A DNA stretch of 64,000 bases from Centrapalus pauciflorus. Its lineage: Eukaryota; Streptophyta; Magnoliopsida; Asterales; Asteraceae. Positions 19,357-32,162 of this stretch are shown in pieces. The notes beneath the pieces were generated by a model. The model had not been told where the DNA came from. It searched no databases and was given only the letters and a program-made list of their open reading frames with translations. The translations under genes and the position numbers were made by a program. Every line of letters starts with the position of its first letter. The stretch's first letter is position 1. The stretch covers positions 173,823-237,822 of the forward strand of contig JAANYP010004787.1 of the NCBI GenBank assembly GCA_020465985.1. Direction: 5' to 3'.

Positions 19357-22300
19357 AGAAAGCTCACAAATGTTTGTCTAAGGGTCACGAATCTTATCTG
19401 TGCTACGTCTCTTCTGAATCTAACTCTGAAAAGAAAACCCTAGCTGACATTCCTGTCGTCTGTGAGTTTCCAGACGTCTTTCCCGATGATATTTCTGGAG
19501 TGCCACCAGAACGTCAAGTCGAATTCGGCATTGACTTAGTTCCTGGTGCGGCTCCCATTGCAAAAGCTTCTTACAGACTTGCACCTACAGAAATGCAGGA
19601 AATGTCAAAGCAGTTGCAAGAGCTGTTGGAAAAGGGGTTTATCCGACCGAGTTCATCTCCGTGGGGTGCACCTGTCTTATTTGTCAAAAAGAAAGACGGA
19701 ACTTTCCGTATGTGCATCGACTACCGCGAGTTGAACAAAGTTACTATAAAGAACAAATATCCTCTACCCAGGATCGATGATCTGTTTGATCAGCTACAAG
19801 GATCCAGCTACTTCTCGAAAATAGATCTTCGTTCTGGGTATCATCAGTTGAAAGTTAAAGATGAGGATGTTCCAAAGACAGCCTTCCGAACAAGATACGG
19901 TCATTACGAATTTCTCGTGATGCCGTTCGGCTTAACAAATGCACCAGCCGCGTTCATGGATCTCATGAATCGCGTGTGCAGACCGACACTGGATAAGTCA
20001 GTTATCGTATTCATAGATGATATTCTGATTTACTCCAAAACGGAGGCTGATCATGCTATTCATTTGCGGCAATTGCTAGAGTTATTGAGAAAAGAAAGAC
20101 TCTATGCAAAGTTTTCTAAGTGCGAATTTTGGCTCAGACAGGTATAATTTTACTTTGTCTTGAGCTCTTCACTAAACATTTATTGTTTCAAACAAAATTT
20201 GACATTCTACTTTGATCCTTATAGATTCAGTTCCTTGGCCATGTTGTTTCTGGCGAAGGGATTTCCGTCTATCCTTCTAAAGTCGAGGCCGTTCAAAAAT
20301 GGCAAACGCCTCGCAATGCCTCCAAAATAAGAAGTTTCCTTGGATTGGCCGGTTATTATCGGCGATTCATAAAGGACTTCTCGAAGATTGCTGTGCCACT
20401 TACGATGTTAACACGAAAGAATACTCCTTTCGTTTGGACCGATAAACAGCAACAGGCATTTGACATTCTGAAACAGAAGCTTATTCAAGCGCCGATCCTA
20501 GCCTTACCAGAAGGCAATGATGATTTTGTCGTTTACAGCGACGCATCTGGTACTGGCTTAGGATGTGTTCTCATGCAAAGGGGAAAAGTAATTGCCTACG
20601 CTTCAAGGCAATTAAAAGACTACGAGAAAAGTGCACCAACTCATGATCTTGAGTTGGCTGCCGTTACCTTTGCTTTGAAAATCTGGCGTCACTATCTTTA
20701 TGGGACTCGGTGTCAGCTTTACACCGATCATAAGAGTCTCAAACATCTCTTTACTCAAAAGGATCTGAATATGAAACAGCGTCGGTACTTGGAGCTTATT
20801 AAGGACTATGATTGCGAGATCCTATATCATCCCGGCAAAGCTAATGTTGTCGCGGATGCTTTGAGTAGGAAAGTTTATCCAGAAAAGTGCTGCTATGCCC
20901 TAACTCCTGTTATATTCTCTTTTGATCTTATTGAAGACATCCGAGTTGCTCAAGCTGAAGCATTGAAAGAAGAGAATATTGATTCTGAAAATCTTAAAGG
21001 GCAGCTACAATTTCTAACTCTGAATCATTTGGGACTTCATTGTCTCAAGGGAAACCGAATCTGGATCCCTAGGTATGGTTCAATCCGTAGCACTCTTCTA
21101 TCTGATGTCCATCAGCCCAAATTATCTGTTCATCCTGGCAGCTCAAAGATGTACTTCGATCTGAAAGCTGATTACTGGTGGCCAGGAATGAAGAAAGACA
21201 TCGGTCAATATGTTGAAAGCTGCAGAATCTGTCAGATGGTTAAGGCAGAACATCAGAAACCCTTCGGGGATATGCAACCACTGCCAGTTCCTGAGTGGAA
21301 GTGGGAGGATATAACTATGGATTTCATCACGAAGCTGCCGAAAACCAAGAGACAGCACGACTCCATCTGGGTAGTCGTGGATCGATTAACGAAGTCAGCT
21401 CACTTCATACCGATGAAAGAGACATACTCCCTTGATAGATTGGCACAGTTGTATATCACAGAAATTATTTCTCGCCACGGTGTGCCAAAATCTATCGTCT
21501 CTGATCGTGATAGTCGTTTCACATCTAGATTCTGGCAGGCTCTACAAGACGGGATGGGTACTCGGATCTCTATGAGTACTGCTTATCATCCTAATGCAGA
21601 CGGCCAGAGTGAGCGTACTATCCTTACTCTTGAAGATATGCTTCGTGCCTGCGTTCTTGATCTGGGTGGTAACTGGGATGACCACTTGCCTCTGGTCGAA
21701 TTCTCATACAACAACAGTTATCATTCCACGATCAAGATGGCTCCTTTTGAAGCCCTATATGGAAGAAAATGCAGAACTCCCACCTGTTGGCGTGAAACAG
21801 GTGAATCGCCAATAGCAGGACATGCCCTTCTACAGCTGACTCATGAAAAGATCCAACTTGTCAGAAGGAACATCCTTGAAGCTCAAAGCAGGCAGAAGTC
21901 ATACTATGACAATCGACATCGATCGATTAGTTTTGCAGTTAACGATTGGGTGATGCTGAAAGTATCTCCAATGAAGAATGTGGTAAGATTCATAAAGAGA
22001 AACAAGCTAGCTCCGAGATTCATCGGTCCGTTCAAGATCGTTGAAAAGATTGGGAATCAGTCTTACCGTCTTGAACTGCCAACGTACTTATCTGGAATAC
22101 ATCCTGTATTCCATGTCAGTCATCTGAGAAAGAGCTTAGCTGACGAAAGAGAAGTTCAGATACCACACGTTAATTTGCAGATTGATGAGAAGCTTCGAGT
22201 GGTTGAAGAGCCAGAACGTATTCTGGACTCGAAGACTAAGAAGCTTAGAAATAAAGATATACAGATGGTGCTCGTCCACTGGAAACACCACAAAGGTTCG

Positions 22301-22366
22301 CATCAGTCTTGGGAATCGAGAGATGTTACGAAAGCTACTTATCCAAGTCTGTTCGAACATAGCTAA
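19305..22366 (+). CDS. E4 pol: RT, RNase H, integrase, chromodomain (split by an 83-bp intron)
   Basis: Exon 1 (to 20141) has the protease-RT linker (DIPVVCEFPDVFPDDI) and the RT with FRMCIDYRELNKV, LRSGYHQ, FGLTNAPAAF and catalytic VFIDDIL (about 20007-20027). Exon 2 (from 20225) has the RT thumb (IQFLGHVVSGEG), RNase H with YSDASGTGLG (about 20535), and the integrase HHCC zinc finger (about 21115-21240). The integrase core residues are in MDFITKLP, SDRDSRF and QSERT, all intact. GPFKIVEKIG follows, and the chromodomain-like end is ILDSKTKKLRNKD ... WKHHKGSHQSWES. Splicing keeps one frame of about 990 residues without stops. The start at 19305 overlaps gag and is only the first ATG in this frame; the true protein is probably made as a fusion with gag-protease. 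Confidence 0.93.
20142..20224 (+). other. E4 RT intron (83 bp, GT-AG, phase 0)
   Basis: The exon ends CTCAGACAG, the intron opens GTATAA and closes TTTGATCCTTATAG, then ATTCAGTTCCTTGGCC. Reading before it ends WLRQ and after it begins IQFLGH, as in uninterrupted RTs. Unspliced RNA meets a TAA at the second codon of the intron, so translation would stop after the RT palm. Same position and phase as in E2. Confidence 0.87.
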
Positions 22367-22383
22367 CTTTGGGGACGAAGTTT

Positions 22384-22403
22384 GTGCGTGGTGGAGCCCA
22401 TTC
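22384..22403 (+). other. E4 polypurine-tract region
   Basis: GTGCGTGGTGGAGCCCATTC immediately precedes the 3' LTR start, as in E2. Confidence 0.65.
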
Positions 22404-24885
22404 TGTAACAACCTAACTTTTAGCCGATCATGTAATGCTTAATTTTGAGATAATAATATACTTTTGTTATGTTATTTATGTTGCAAATATTAATTAAGAA
22501 TGAAAATTTATTAAGTAAATATGATTTTAAATTATATTCATGTTATAATTAAAATGAGTAAAATAAAAGAGATATAAAATACAAAAGTTTAGTGGGTTAA
22601 GTTGCAATATAACCAAATTAATATATATAAGCTAAAAGAATGATCATTTAAGATCATTAATACAAAAACACACTCTCTCTCTAATCTCTCTCTAAACCTA
22701 CGGCTAACCTCACAAATCATCAAGAAATTTCATTGAATTGCAATTAATTGAAGAATTGAAGTCAAGAGAAGATACAACAATCATCATTCATCATCAATTA
22801 GCAAGATTTAAAGGTAATAATTTCTTAAAATGTTGAAATTTATGTGTTTGGTTCGGTTTTTATAGAAAACCGAAAATACAAGAATTATAACAAGAATATG
22901 TTGTTGCATGATCAAATTTTTAGTAAATAATCATGTGTTTAAGTTAAAAGATGTTAAAGAAACAAAGATTTTAGTTTGGATCATCCAAATAAAGGTGAAA
23001 ACCGGTATATTTATAAATAATGGTGTTCTTGACAAAAATAGCATATTTTGGATGATCTTGATCAAATTAGTGTGTTTATGATAGGGAAAAATGTATAAAA
23101 TCAACCCAATAATGATAATACAATATATTTGGTTGCATGTTAATAAAATTGAGTTTTGTGAATTTTTATGTTAAAATCCGTATGAACATACTCAAGAACA
23201 TGAAGAACATTTTCTGGGAAAATTCTAAGTCTTGAGTCCGAATTCGGTTGGAACCGAATCCGGATGATGTGCCCGATTCGGATCCCATCTTGAATCCGGA
23301 TGAGTCTAAGTCAAATGATCACTTCGGATGGCTCATGATCCGAATTTCGGATGAAATGCCAATTCGAACCTCACTTTGTACCTAGTTCGGATGCTGCTCT
23401 TCGGATAAAACTCATTTCATATCCTAATTCGAACTTATGCTCAATTCGGATGGGTCCAGTTCGGATCCCAGATTTCGGATTAGGTACATTGGTCCGAAGT
23501 CTGGTTGGCCATTTCGGTTCAGATTGGTCCGGATCCGGATGGTCCGAATCCTAATAATGATTTTTATATTTTAATTAAATAAATGATTATATGCATATAC
23601 TTATGGTTATATATATATATATATATGTGTATATATATATATAGAAAGCCTTTGAGAATTTAATGAAACAAAGAATATAAATAAATGAAAGATTGATAAG
23701 ATTATCAGTTATCAGAATCAGATAGAATTAAAGATTTTAAAGACTAAAAGATGATGAAATTGACATGATATTGATATTATAATTCTGGACAGGTTCAGTG
23801 AAATTCTGAACATAGATACAAAGATTTCAAGACTTAAAAGCGGGTCAAAGACTTGATTTGACAGAGAACAGAATTGACAAAGATAAAATCCTGAGATAAC
23901 TCAGGTGGAAGATTTTACATCTGTTTGATAAAGACCCAGATCTGTGAGTTATAGATATTCAGATTTAACATGCTTGATTTCCGGTTGAGACATATTGTTG
24001 ATGCTAGATTAATTTGACATTCATTTATCAGCTGGATTGTGACCTGTGCACACCATGGATGAGTGTTGCCCAGCAGATCATGATAGCTATTTGATCATCA
24101 CATCATATGATATTGCTTTTACTGTTCATCTCAGACATTGCTTTAAGATTATTGCTATCATGACTTTGATTACGTATGCTTCATCATTGCATATACTTGA
24201 CATATTGATTCAGCTTGATTAGCCTTGATTGGTCTATTGTTCTAGACCTGGCTATTTCACCAGTTCTATTGAACTTGGTAATGACCTCCGATGTTCCGCC
24301 ACGTTGATTTACTGGTAGCTAGCCCAGTATGTGGCTGATCCCCACGATTTAAGCGTGAACGTGGCCTGAGCATCATCCGACTCTATGACTTCTATGTCTC
24401 AATCATGAGGGCTGTAGCGGCAGCCAAGACATATCACGCTAGATTGATGATCCGCTTGACATGCATGTTAATTTGAAAATCTATTTACTCACTAAGCATT
24501 GCTTACGGTTGCTACATTAACATTTTTACAGGAAAAGACAAAGGAAAGTCACCTGCCGGACCTAGTTCTTAGGTCTTACACGCTCAAGACAGAAGTTTCA
24601 TAGACCTCTACTCAGCGACCCCATTTAGGTACTATATGGATGACGATATTATGGTGATCTGGGTAGATTTATTTTGATAATATGATGGCATGAATTATAT
24701 TAGACTTGTGCCCTTTATAAGTTTAATTTAAAAATAGTAATCTGTATTAAACTTAAATCCTAATATGTTTGTACTGTAATTTAATATTCCGCAATTAATT
24801 ACTCTATCTTAGTATGATTGATGTCGTATTGCATGATGTGGGACCTAGACTGGTGAGAACCGCCCCGCAAGGGGTGGTCTTCACA
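22404..24885 (+). repeat. E4 3' LTR (2482 bp)
   Basis: It runs from TGTAACAACCTAACTTTTAG to GGGGTGGTCTTCACA and is nearly identical to the 5' copy. Differences include a shorter TA tract, loss of one repeat unit in the CGGAT array, and scattered substitutions. Confidence 0.95.
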
Positions 24886-24890
24886 TGTAT
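24886..24890. repeat. E4 target-site duplication, right copy (tgtat)
   Basis: Matches 15032-15036. Confidence 0.93.
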
Positions 24891-26232
24891 CGTATGCTCG
24901 GACTGTCCATCAGACTAGGGACAATACGCAGTACACATCTGACCTCTAGTGCTTAACGCTCGCTGTAAGCTCTTCCAGAAGTTAGAAGTATATATGGCAT
25001 CTGGATTTGAGACTATAGAAGCCGGAACCCTATGTCTAGAAACAATCTCATACATGTAGACTCGAGAAAGTTAATCAAGCGTATATGTCACTCTGGTAGG
25101 CAGAAAGTGAGCTGTTCTTCGTAAGTCGGTCTACTACTACTTATATCGCATCATATCCACGAGGAGTCCGTGGTAACTTTGTGACGAAGTACATCGTGAT
25201 GTGCTCCCAACTCCACTGTGTAATCTCTAATGGATGTAATCGACCATGTGGCTTCTGGTGTTCCGCGTTCACCTGTAGGCATGTTAAACAACGCTCAACA
25301 AATTCAGCTATATCCCGTTTCATACCGGGCCACCAATAAAGTACTTTGAGATCCTGATACATCTCATGTGACCAGAATGAATAGTGAGATGAGACTTATG
25401 CGAATCTTACAAAATCAACTGTCGCACGCCACCAGCTCTAGGGACCCAGACCCGTCCCTGTCTCGTGTATAACCCTCGGGAATTCGTCTCAAACTCTTGC
25501 AGCTGGCTGAAAATATGTTCTCATCGGTGGTTCTCTGCATGCATACCAATATCTTGGGCCTCTCGAAGTCGCTCTATCAGCATAGAAGTCACCTCAAATC
25601 TGTAATTACGAGGTCGACTAGTCGATCTGTGCTCCTTTCGACTCAACACGTCTGCTACTACATTTGCCTTTCCTAGATGATATAGGATATCACAGTCGTA
25701 ATCCTTAATTAACTCTGGTCCCCGTCTCTGTCTTTCAGGTCTCGCTAGCTGAACAAGTATTGGAGGCTCTTATGATCAGTAAACAACGTAAAGGGAACTA
25801 CGTACAAGTAGTGACGCCAAATCTTCAGCACAAACACAGTAGCTGTCAACTCTAGGCCGTGAGTAGAATAGTTCTTCTCGTAGTCTTTCAACTGACGAGA
25901 AGCATATGTGATCACTCGACCCCTCTGCATCAGCACACAACCTAATCCAGTCCCAAAAGCATCGCTGTATACAAGAATATCACTCGTGCCTTTTGGCAAT
26001 GCTAATACTGGAGCCTGATATAACCGACGTTTTAGCTCCTGAAATACAAACTCCTGGTCTTTAGTCCACTTGAATAGGACTGACTGGCGAGTCAAATGGG
26101 TCAACGGTATAACAATCAAGGCGAATCCTAGATGAATCGACAATAGTTACCTGCTAAACCCAGAAAACTGTGAATCTCTGCCACATTCCTCAGTCATTCC
26201 TAGCTCATAATGACCTCAATCTTAGCTGGGTC
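24891..26232 (-). pseudogene. E3 RT thumb, RNase H and integrase N-terminus (decayed)
   Basis: From 26232 downwards one reads PAKIEVIM, then HSFLGLAGNYCRFI (RT thumb), RNase H (LVYSDAFGTGLGCVLMQRG, about 25915-25970) and its end FTLFTDHKSLQYLFS. The integrase zinc region follows (LYWWPGMKRDIAEFVERCLTC, split by no stop) and then the start of the core. The first catalytic Asp, normally in MDF, reads MYF. A stop follows PRGYDAI and several more precede the E4 insertion. RNase H also has Ala-Phe in place of Ala-Ser after the catalytic Asp. It is a dead copy. Confidence 0.87.
26228..26232. repeat. E5 target-site duplication, left copy (gggtc)
   Basis: gggtc precedes the LTR here and follows the other LTR at 41006-41010. 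Confidence 0.92.
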
Positions 26233-26470
26233 TGATAGTATCAAAATCTAATTTGAAATCAAGATTAAAACACTAAGAACAGATGAATCACAATCAGCCG
26301 AATGATTAATATTGAGAAATATTTCGCAGTACAATACGAGAATGGAAATCACAACTAACTGCTACAGTACTATTACATTCAACCATATTTTATATTCATA
26401 TACAACTTTCAGAATATTACAAAACAACCCCTAGACTTAATATTTATAAATAAGAAATATATTCTCAACA
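26233..26470 (-). repeat. E5 3' LTR (238 bp)
   Basis: On the plus strand it starts TGATAGTATCAAAATCTAA and ends AAATATATTCTCAACA. It matches 40766-41005 with few differences. Confidence 0.93.
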
Positions 26471-26484
26471 ATCTCCCCTTTTTA
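26471..26484 (-). other. E5 polypurine tract
   Basis: On the minus strand AAAAAGGGGAGATT directly precedes the 3' LTR, the expected plus-strand primer. Confidence 0.85.
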
Positions 26485-26501
26485 TGAATGTTAAGCTAGA
26501 T

Positions 26502-29060
26502 TCAAACTTTGTAGCCCAGTTTTCTCTCAAACCTTCTGATGCATCTTCGACTGCTTAAACGTATTTCTATTTCAGAGATGAAATTCGCAGTCATCAGTCT
26601 CTCCATCTTTGTCATGGCATCTTTAGGTCGCTTCAACTTGTCTTCATCCGAAACACCTCTTAATGACATTAAAATCATTCTAAGGGTTCCATCTGAATAC
26701 TTGTTGAGCTCAGACATTCTCATAACCTTTTCGACATGATCTTTATTCTTATACACCACACAAGGAATTTTATCCAGCACTACTTAAAATTCCTTGTACT
26801 TTTCAATCTCCTTCAGGTCTCGTCTGGGTGCAGTAACATTTATCCTCCTCATTCCTCCTTCCACTCCGAGTTGTATGTCTTGAATAGACATTAAGACCAT
26901 TTTCGTGTGCATGAAGTGGAATATAGCCTTTAGAGAAAAACATCAGTTCTCTTCTCTTTTATTTCTATAAAGATCATCAAATAGATCCTCAATATCTTCA
27001 ATGAAGACGTAAATGAAGTCTTCTTTGCGGAATTTGTAGATATTCTGATTAGTGCGGAGAACGGTGAAAACATGATAAAATATGTTGACAAATCCTTATT
27101 TGTCAATTCTTTTTAGCTCCACTATCCTCTCCCAGACTCTGACCTCTCTGATTAGATGCGCTCTATTTTTCAAAAAACTGACATAGTTCACTAGATGCGG
27201 CATATTAGGCTCAATGACTTTGAACAGCTTAAAATACATTAAAGGTGCTTGTTTCTTTTAAAAAATCTTTCTCTCTAATAAATCCTCCAAGAACGGTAAA
27301 CGATTTCTCTTCTTAATGTAATCAGCAGTCCGATGTTTGAAAGTTTCAATTTTTCTTTATTCATCTTTTTGTTCAATTCTTCTTTGTCCAAAAGATTCAA
27401 TATATCATCAATTTCTCTTCTCAACCTCCCTTGTACTGCCACTCTCAGACTCTGCTGTCTGTCAGATTCATCAGCAAGAACGAACTCATTTAAGAAATTT
27501 TCCATAAGCTCATCATCAGACACTTGTTGGACTAGTTCAGGAACTCCCATAACAATCAATGACACATTTCTTCTTTTTCAACTTTAATCGTAACATACTT
27601 CTTATTCAAAATATCATACTGCGTAACTGTCTTCATAAGCTTCTTAGTCTCGGGATTGTACTGAAGACCAAACAGCTGAGATAATGCATCATCATACTCA
27701 GTTACCGCAGGCTTTGCAACCGTTGGTCTCTGTTTAGAATCTAGCACATCGTCTTTTAAAATCTCGTCTACCAACTCCTTTTCATCTACCAGCCTCTCTG
27801 CCCTCATTGATGCTTCAGTAAACTCAAATATTTTTAGTTCAGCTTCAGATATCTTTATCTCTTTTTCAGCTCCCTTAGTAAAAAATATATCATCATCTTT
27901 ATCAGACTCCCTATATTCTCCAAAATCAATTTCGAATCTAGATTGCATACTCACCGGATCGGGAACATGTTCATAAAGAATCAATTCCAAACTGCGCTGA
28001 GAAGCAACTGGTTCATCTGTTTTCGAACCACCAGCTTATGATACATCTCCTTCAGTCTCCTTGGCTTCATAAATCACTATATGTTTGTTCGACTCATCAA
28101 GCTTCAACCTCTTCTCCCTCATGAGGAGTATCATCGGAGTCAGGATCCTCGTGTATTCTTTTTAACCCTGAAGCTTGTGACTTGTAGGATTCCTGAAGTA
28201 TAAAAAATCTCTCAGATAAAGCTCCTAGTGCATTCATATTTGTCGCCTCAAGCCCAAACATTCTTTCATTCATATTTAAGAATTGTTCTTCACAAAAACT
28301 TCTCAGTGCAGCATTCGAATCAAATTTTCGTTCTTCAGTCTCAGGACCAGAATCTTTTCCTTTTAACAACCCTTGTATATTCATCATCTGAGTCATCATC
28401 ATTTCAAACTGAGAACTCATTTGTTGATTGACTTCTTGTATTGTGGCATCCATGTGTTGTTGTGTTACAAAGGGTAAAGTGCTAACGCCTAGATCACAAA
28501 GATTGCTAGTTATCAGATCAGTGAAACTTGTGTAAATTACCTCTGTGTGGCCTACTGTCAGAGATGGCAAAGGTGTAGCTCTTGTAGGACTTCTAACTAA
28601 ATCTTGTGACGGTGTAGTGGATGCATCTGAGACTTTAGTTTTTCCGACAGGGACACGAAGTCCTTCTGTACTTGTTACAATGAATGCAACTGACTCAAGT
28701 GTCCTATCAGTGTATATAGGCTCTAATACTTGTGCAGAATCGATAAATGTACACCAGGGCAGTTGTGTACTATATTTAATATCTACAGGATTAAAATGAT
28801 CCCTAGATAGTGTATGTGCAAAATCCCCATGCAAAAATGAAACATCTTCTTGTTGAGAAGAAGATGAGTGGTTGGGTGGGTGTGCAAGCACCAGTGGGGT
28901 ATTGGTTGATTCCATACTAACTCTCAAAGGAGAGCTGATAGTAGATGTGGTTTCCCGACTTTTTAGGGTTAGGATCTCCCTCTCACTCTCAACAGCAACT
29001 ACATCCTCCCTCTGTTCACTTATTCTCACAAGACAATACAATTCAACCCCAGTCTCTGTC

Positions 29061-29103
<43 letters not shown>

Positions 29104-30279
29104 CATCTCCTCCCTCTCATCCTTGAACATCTGAAAGTGTACATTCTGAATCCTTACCTTCCTCACCACTCCTCATAGTCTCCTTCTCCCTCAACTCAGG
29201 TTCTCCCTGTTCAGCAACCCATTGTTGCTGAACCTCCTTGGGGATAGCTGCGTGTGTAGGAGGCCTCAGTTCATGAGGCTCCGCTGGAGCATGATTTATC
29301 CTATACAATCTCACACTCTCCACTATCTCATCAGCATACTTTAAAATAGATTCTGGGATTGGCAAGATGTTGGCGTTCGGATGATCGCGGTTACTGTATA
29401 AGCTCATCATGACATGGTCTGGGGACTTCTGTGAATTTTCCCTCTGCGGTATTTTGTTGTTTGCCCTTAGGATTCCACGAATAAGAATTTGAATGAATCT
29501 TTGTAGAGGCACTAACCGTCTCCCTCTGTTAGTGGTCTTCACAAGCACTTGTTTAAGGTATTCCCATATGCATTGGGTAAAATCATAATGCTTATTAAAA
29601 GCAACACCATGGAATATTCTGAGAGCATGTATGCTTCCTCTATCAACGCCAGTGTGTTTGAAGGTCATACACATATACAAAATGCAGAATAGGGTATACC
29701 ATTCTCCGTTCAGACCATCCAATGAAATAAAGAAGTCTTTGGCAATGGCTTTGTGTATCCCAGACTAATGATGTCTCTGCATAATTGTTCATCGGACACA
29801 AAATCTTCCTAGTCGACTAAACCAGGAAAGTTATTACTGTCTATCTTTCTCGGTAAAAATAAGTTGTGACGAAATCTAGCCAATGTAATCTTTGCCTTGA
29901 ACTGGTCAATGGTGACCTTAAAATGGTGATCACCAGTACCGGGAATGAACTTGATAGTGTGCCAGAGTTGGTGCAGATAGATTAACGTAATTCTAGGCTT
30001 ATACTGTAGAAGGTATCCCAAAGGGTGTCCTTTCAAAATCTCAACAATGAGTTGGTGACTATCTTTAATGACAATTGGGTCAAGTCTATGGTTGTTATCA
30101 GATAAGAGCAGAAAATGTTTAGATTTCACAAGATGGGTTTCAGGAATTGGTGATGTAGGTTTTGGACCAGTAATGGAAGTGGATTTTAACAGGCTTAGAG
30201 AGTTAGAGGCAATGATATGATTGGATGAGGATTGGGAATTTGAGGAGTTTGAATCATGTGTAGGTGTATGGGAAGCCAT
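26502..30279 (-). pseudogene. E5 third ORF downstream of pol (about 1250 codons, broken)
   Basis: The ATG at 30279 opens a Ser/Asn-rich N-terminus. It is followed by a conserved-looking block (EILKGHPLGYLLQYKP, YLHQLWHTIKF), then WYTLFCILYMC, a long acidic/Ser-Thr region, a poly-Asp run encoded by (GAT)n at 29058-29102, and a Met/Gln-rich coil-like part. The C-terminal block contains ELILYEHVP, FVLADESDRQQ, PCVVYKNKDHV and MSELNKYSDGTLR. The frame is broken by stops and shifts (for example after 29809, 29117, 28097, 27556). From memory, similar proteins are widespread in Asteraceae genome annotations next to copia pol. The function is unknown. Its position is that of the env-like ORF of Sireviruses, but I see no clear signal peptide and no convincing membrane anchor. 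The same C-terminal blocks occur in E13. Confidence 0.75.
29058..29102. repeat. (ATC)n / (GAT)n trinucleotide repeat
   Basis: About fifteen units; on the minus strand they encode an Asp run inside the E5 third ORF, after ED and before ETETGVELY. Confidence 0.93.
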
Positions 30280-32162
30280 TTGTAACCTGTAAAATAAACA
30301 AACATGTTAGACACATCAGGTTGATACAAATGTCAACGACAGGTAAAGAAAAATAACATTTCACTAGGAATTAGAAAAATCTGTGTTACATTATTAACAA
30401 CATCGGGATTCCAGACAATAATATTAAAATATTACTGTGAGACTCCAAAGTCAACCATTAAGGGACCAATGTTAATGAAATACAGATTTGAAAATTTTAA
30501 CTTCTTAAATGCTAATTTTCTTTGAATAATGAAATTTCCACTTATTTTGTGTAATGAACCTCGAATGAACAATGATGAATTTTGAATTAATATTGATCAA
30601 TCTCAAATGACTAAGGAACAATCTCGAATAAATATTGATCAATCTCAAATGATTAAGGAACAACCTCGAATGAATCTTGATCAATCTTGAATGACTAAGG
30701 AACAATCTCGAATGAAATATTATGAAATTTGAAGTCCTTAGAATGAATTTCGAGCAAGACTGAATGAAACTCGAATGAAGTTTGATCAAATTTGAATGTG
30801 TCTTTATGAATTTCTGATGATATAGCCAACAGTTCGAGTACTTAGTCCTGAATCTCGAAGGATGAGTATTGAAACTCGAATTCTATGGCATGAATTTCGA
30901 ATGGGACTTAGTAAATTTCGAATAAAACTTTAACAATGTCGAATTAAACCATGTAAACTCGAATATAACAAAGTAAAATTCGAATAGTACTTAATAAAAT
31001 TTGAATATTATGAAATGAAATTCGAATAACAAATAATGAATTTCGAAATATAAGTAATGAATTTCGAAGATCATTGTTTGAATTTTGATTTACATTTATT
31101 AAAACTTGGACAATGAATCATTTGAAATTTACTAATGAAAAAACTTAAAATAACACAAACACACTTAAACACCCAACAAAATACATCACAAGACTCGAAA
31201 TACAATTCTAAACAAAAACTTTTGACTGAACTAAGACTAAAAACAACTACAATTAAACCAAATCACACATTTTCCGTAAAATGAAAAACTCAAACAAACA
31301 TTCAGTAAATCTCGAATTAAATCTTGTTTATAGCACCATATGACTCGAAATTTGAAATCCATGATTACGCACAAGAACATACCTTCAATTTAGACATTGA
31401 TACACAAATGCAAGATTTCAAAATTTCAGGTTTTTGAGTATGAAGAACAACAACAGGCACAGATACAAATTTTTAACAGAAATACATACAACTACACAAA
31501 TGATGTAAGATACATAAAAAAAACTTACAAATTTGCAAATAAAACTTCGAATTAATCTTGAAATATTGTTGTTGAATGTTGGTTGAAATGAGAGAAAAAA
31601 GGGAAGAAAAGGCGGTGCACCCTAACCAATAATTTGAAAAAGTGATTTTGAAATTCAAAATTCAAATTTAAACCTTGAAAATATTTACCCGACCCATCCT
31701 TTCATCCTTCTCTCTTTATTAAAGCCTAACAACAACATTTTAAGCCCAAAATAAAATTTTAATACGCACATAGAAAAAAATTTCACACAGACAACAAAAG
31801 AATTTACAACAAAACTAAAAAAATTTTGACACTTAAAAAAAATTACCAAAGAAAATTTTTTTATAACAAAATACAAATATATGCTCCCCCTTGAATTTTG
31901 CCGAAACAGATAAACGCATTGTTTTGCCTCAAATTGATGTCACTTTTAATGGCTCCCCCTACAGTTAAGCACATTAAAAAATCAAATAAGCAATTAAAAT
32001 CAGATAAAATGTTCAGTAAGCTCCCCATGTACAAGAGAATCCAACATCAGTTAAATTTCGTAAAAATCAGTACTACTAAAGACCGAGAGATTAACTTAAA
32101 TTAGATCAAGTAAAAAATTAAAAATTGTAAAATTATATTTTGTAACAACTGAATGTTTAAAT
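30280..32162 (-). other. E5 non-coding spacer between pol and the third ORF
   Basis: It has no coding frame. It holds a TCGA-type repeat array at about 30540-31080 and three purine-tract-like motifs (minus-strand AGGGGGAGC or variant) at about 31882, 31951 and 32020, close to the pol stop. Such multiple purine tracts are a reported Sirevirus trait. Confidence 0.6.
30540..31080 (-). repeat. TCGA-core repeat array, E5 spacer
   Basis: Degenerate units such as ACTCGAATGAA and ATCTCGAATGAA recur every 20-45 bp. Open frames here (such as 30505-30789) are repeat translations, not genes. Confidence 0.75.

Larger units (their letters stand above)
15037..24885 (+). mobile_element. E4: near-intact Ty3/gypsy chromovirus (9.85 kb)
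   Basis: It has two highly similar LTRs (15037-17554 and 22404-24885), a tRNA-Met primer-binding site, gag-protease, RT-RNase H-integrase-chromodomain, and a matching 5-bp target-site duplication. It inserted into the integrase of E3 in the opposite orientation. It is the youngest-looking gypsy element here: the LTRs differ mainly by scattered substitutions and TA-tract length, and pol has no premature stop once its intron is removed. Confidence 0.95.

Noticed and set aside
28228..29178. Plus-strand His/Ser-rich frames
   Set aside because: Antisense shadows of the E5 third ORF and of its trinucleotide repeat.
30505..30789. Repeated HSRLFLSHLRLI frame
   Set aside because: Same reason: a non-coding TCGA-type array in the E5 spacer.
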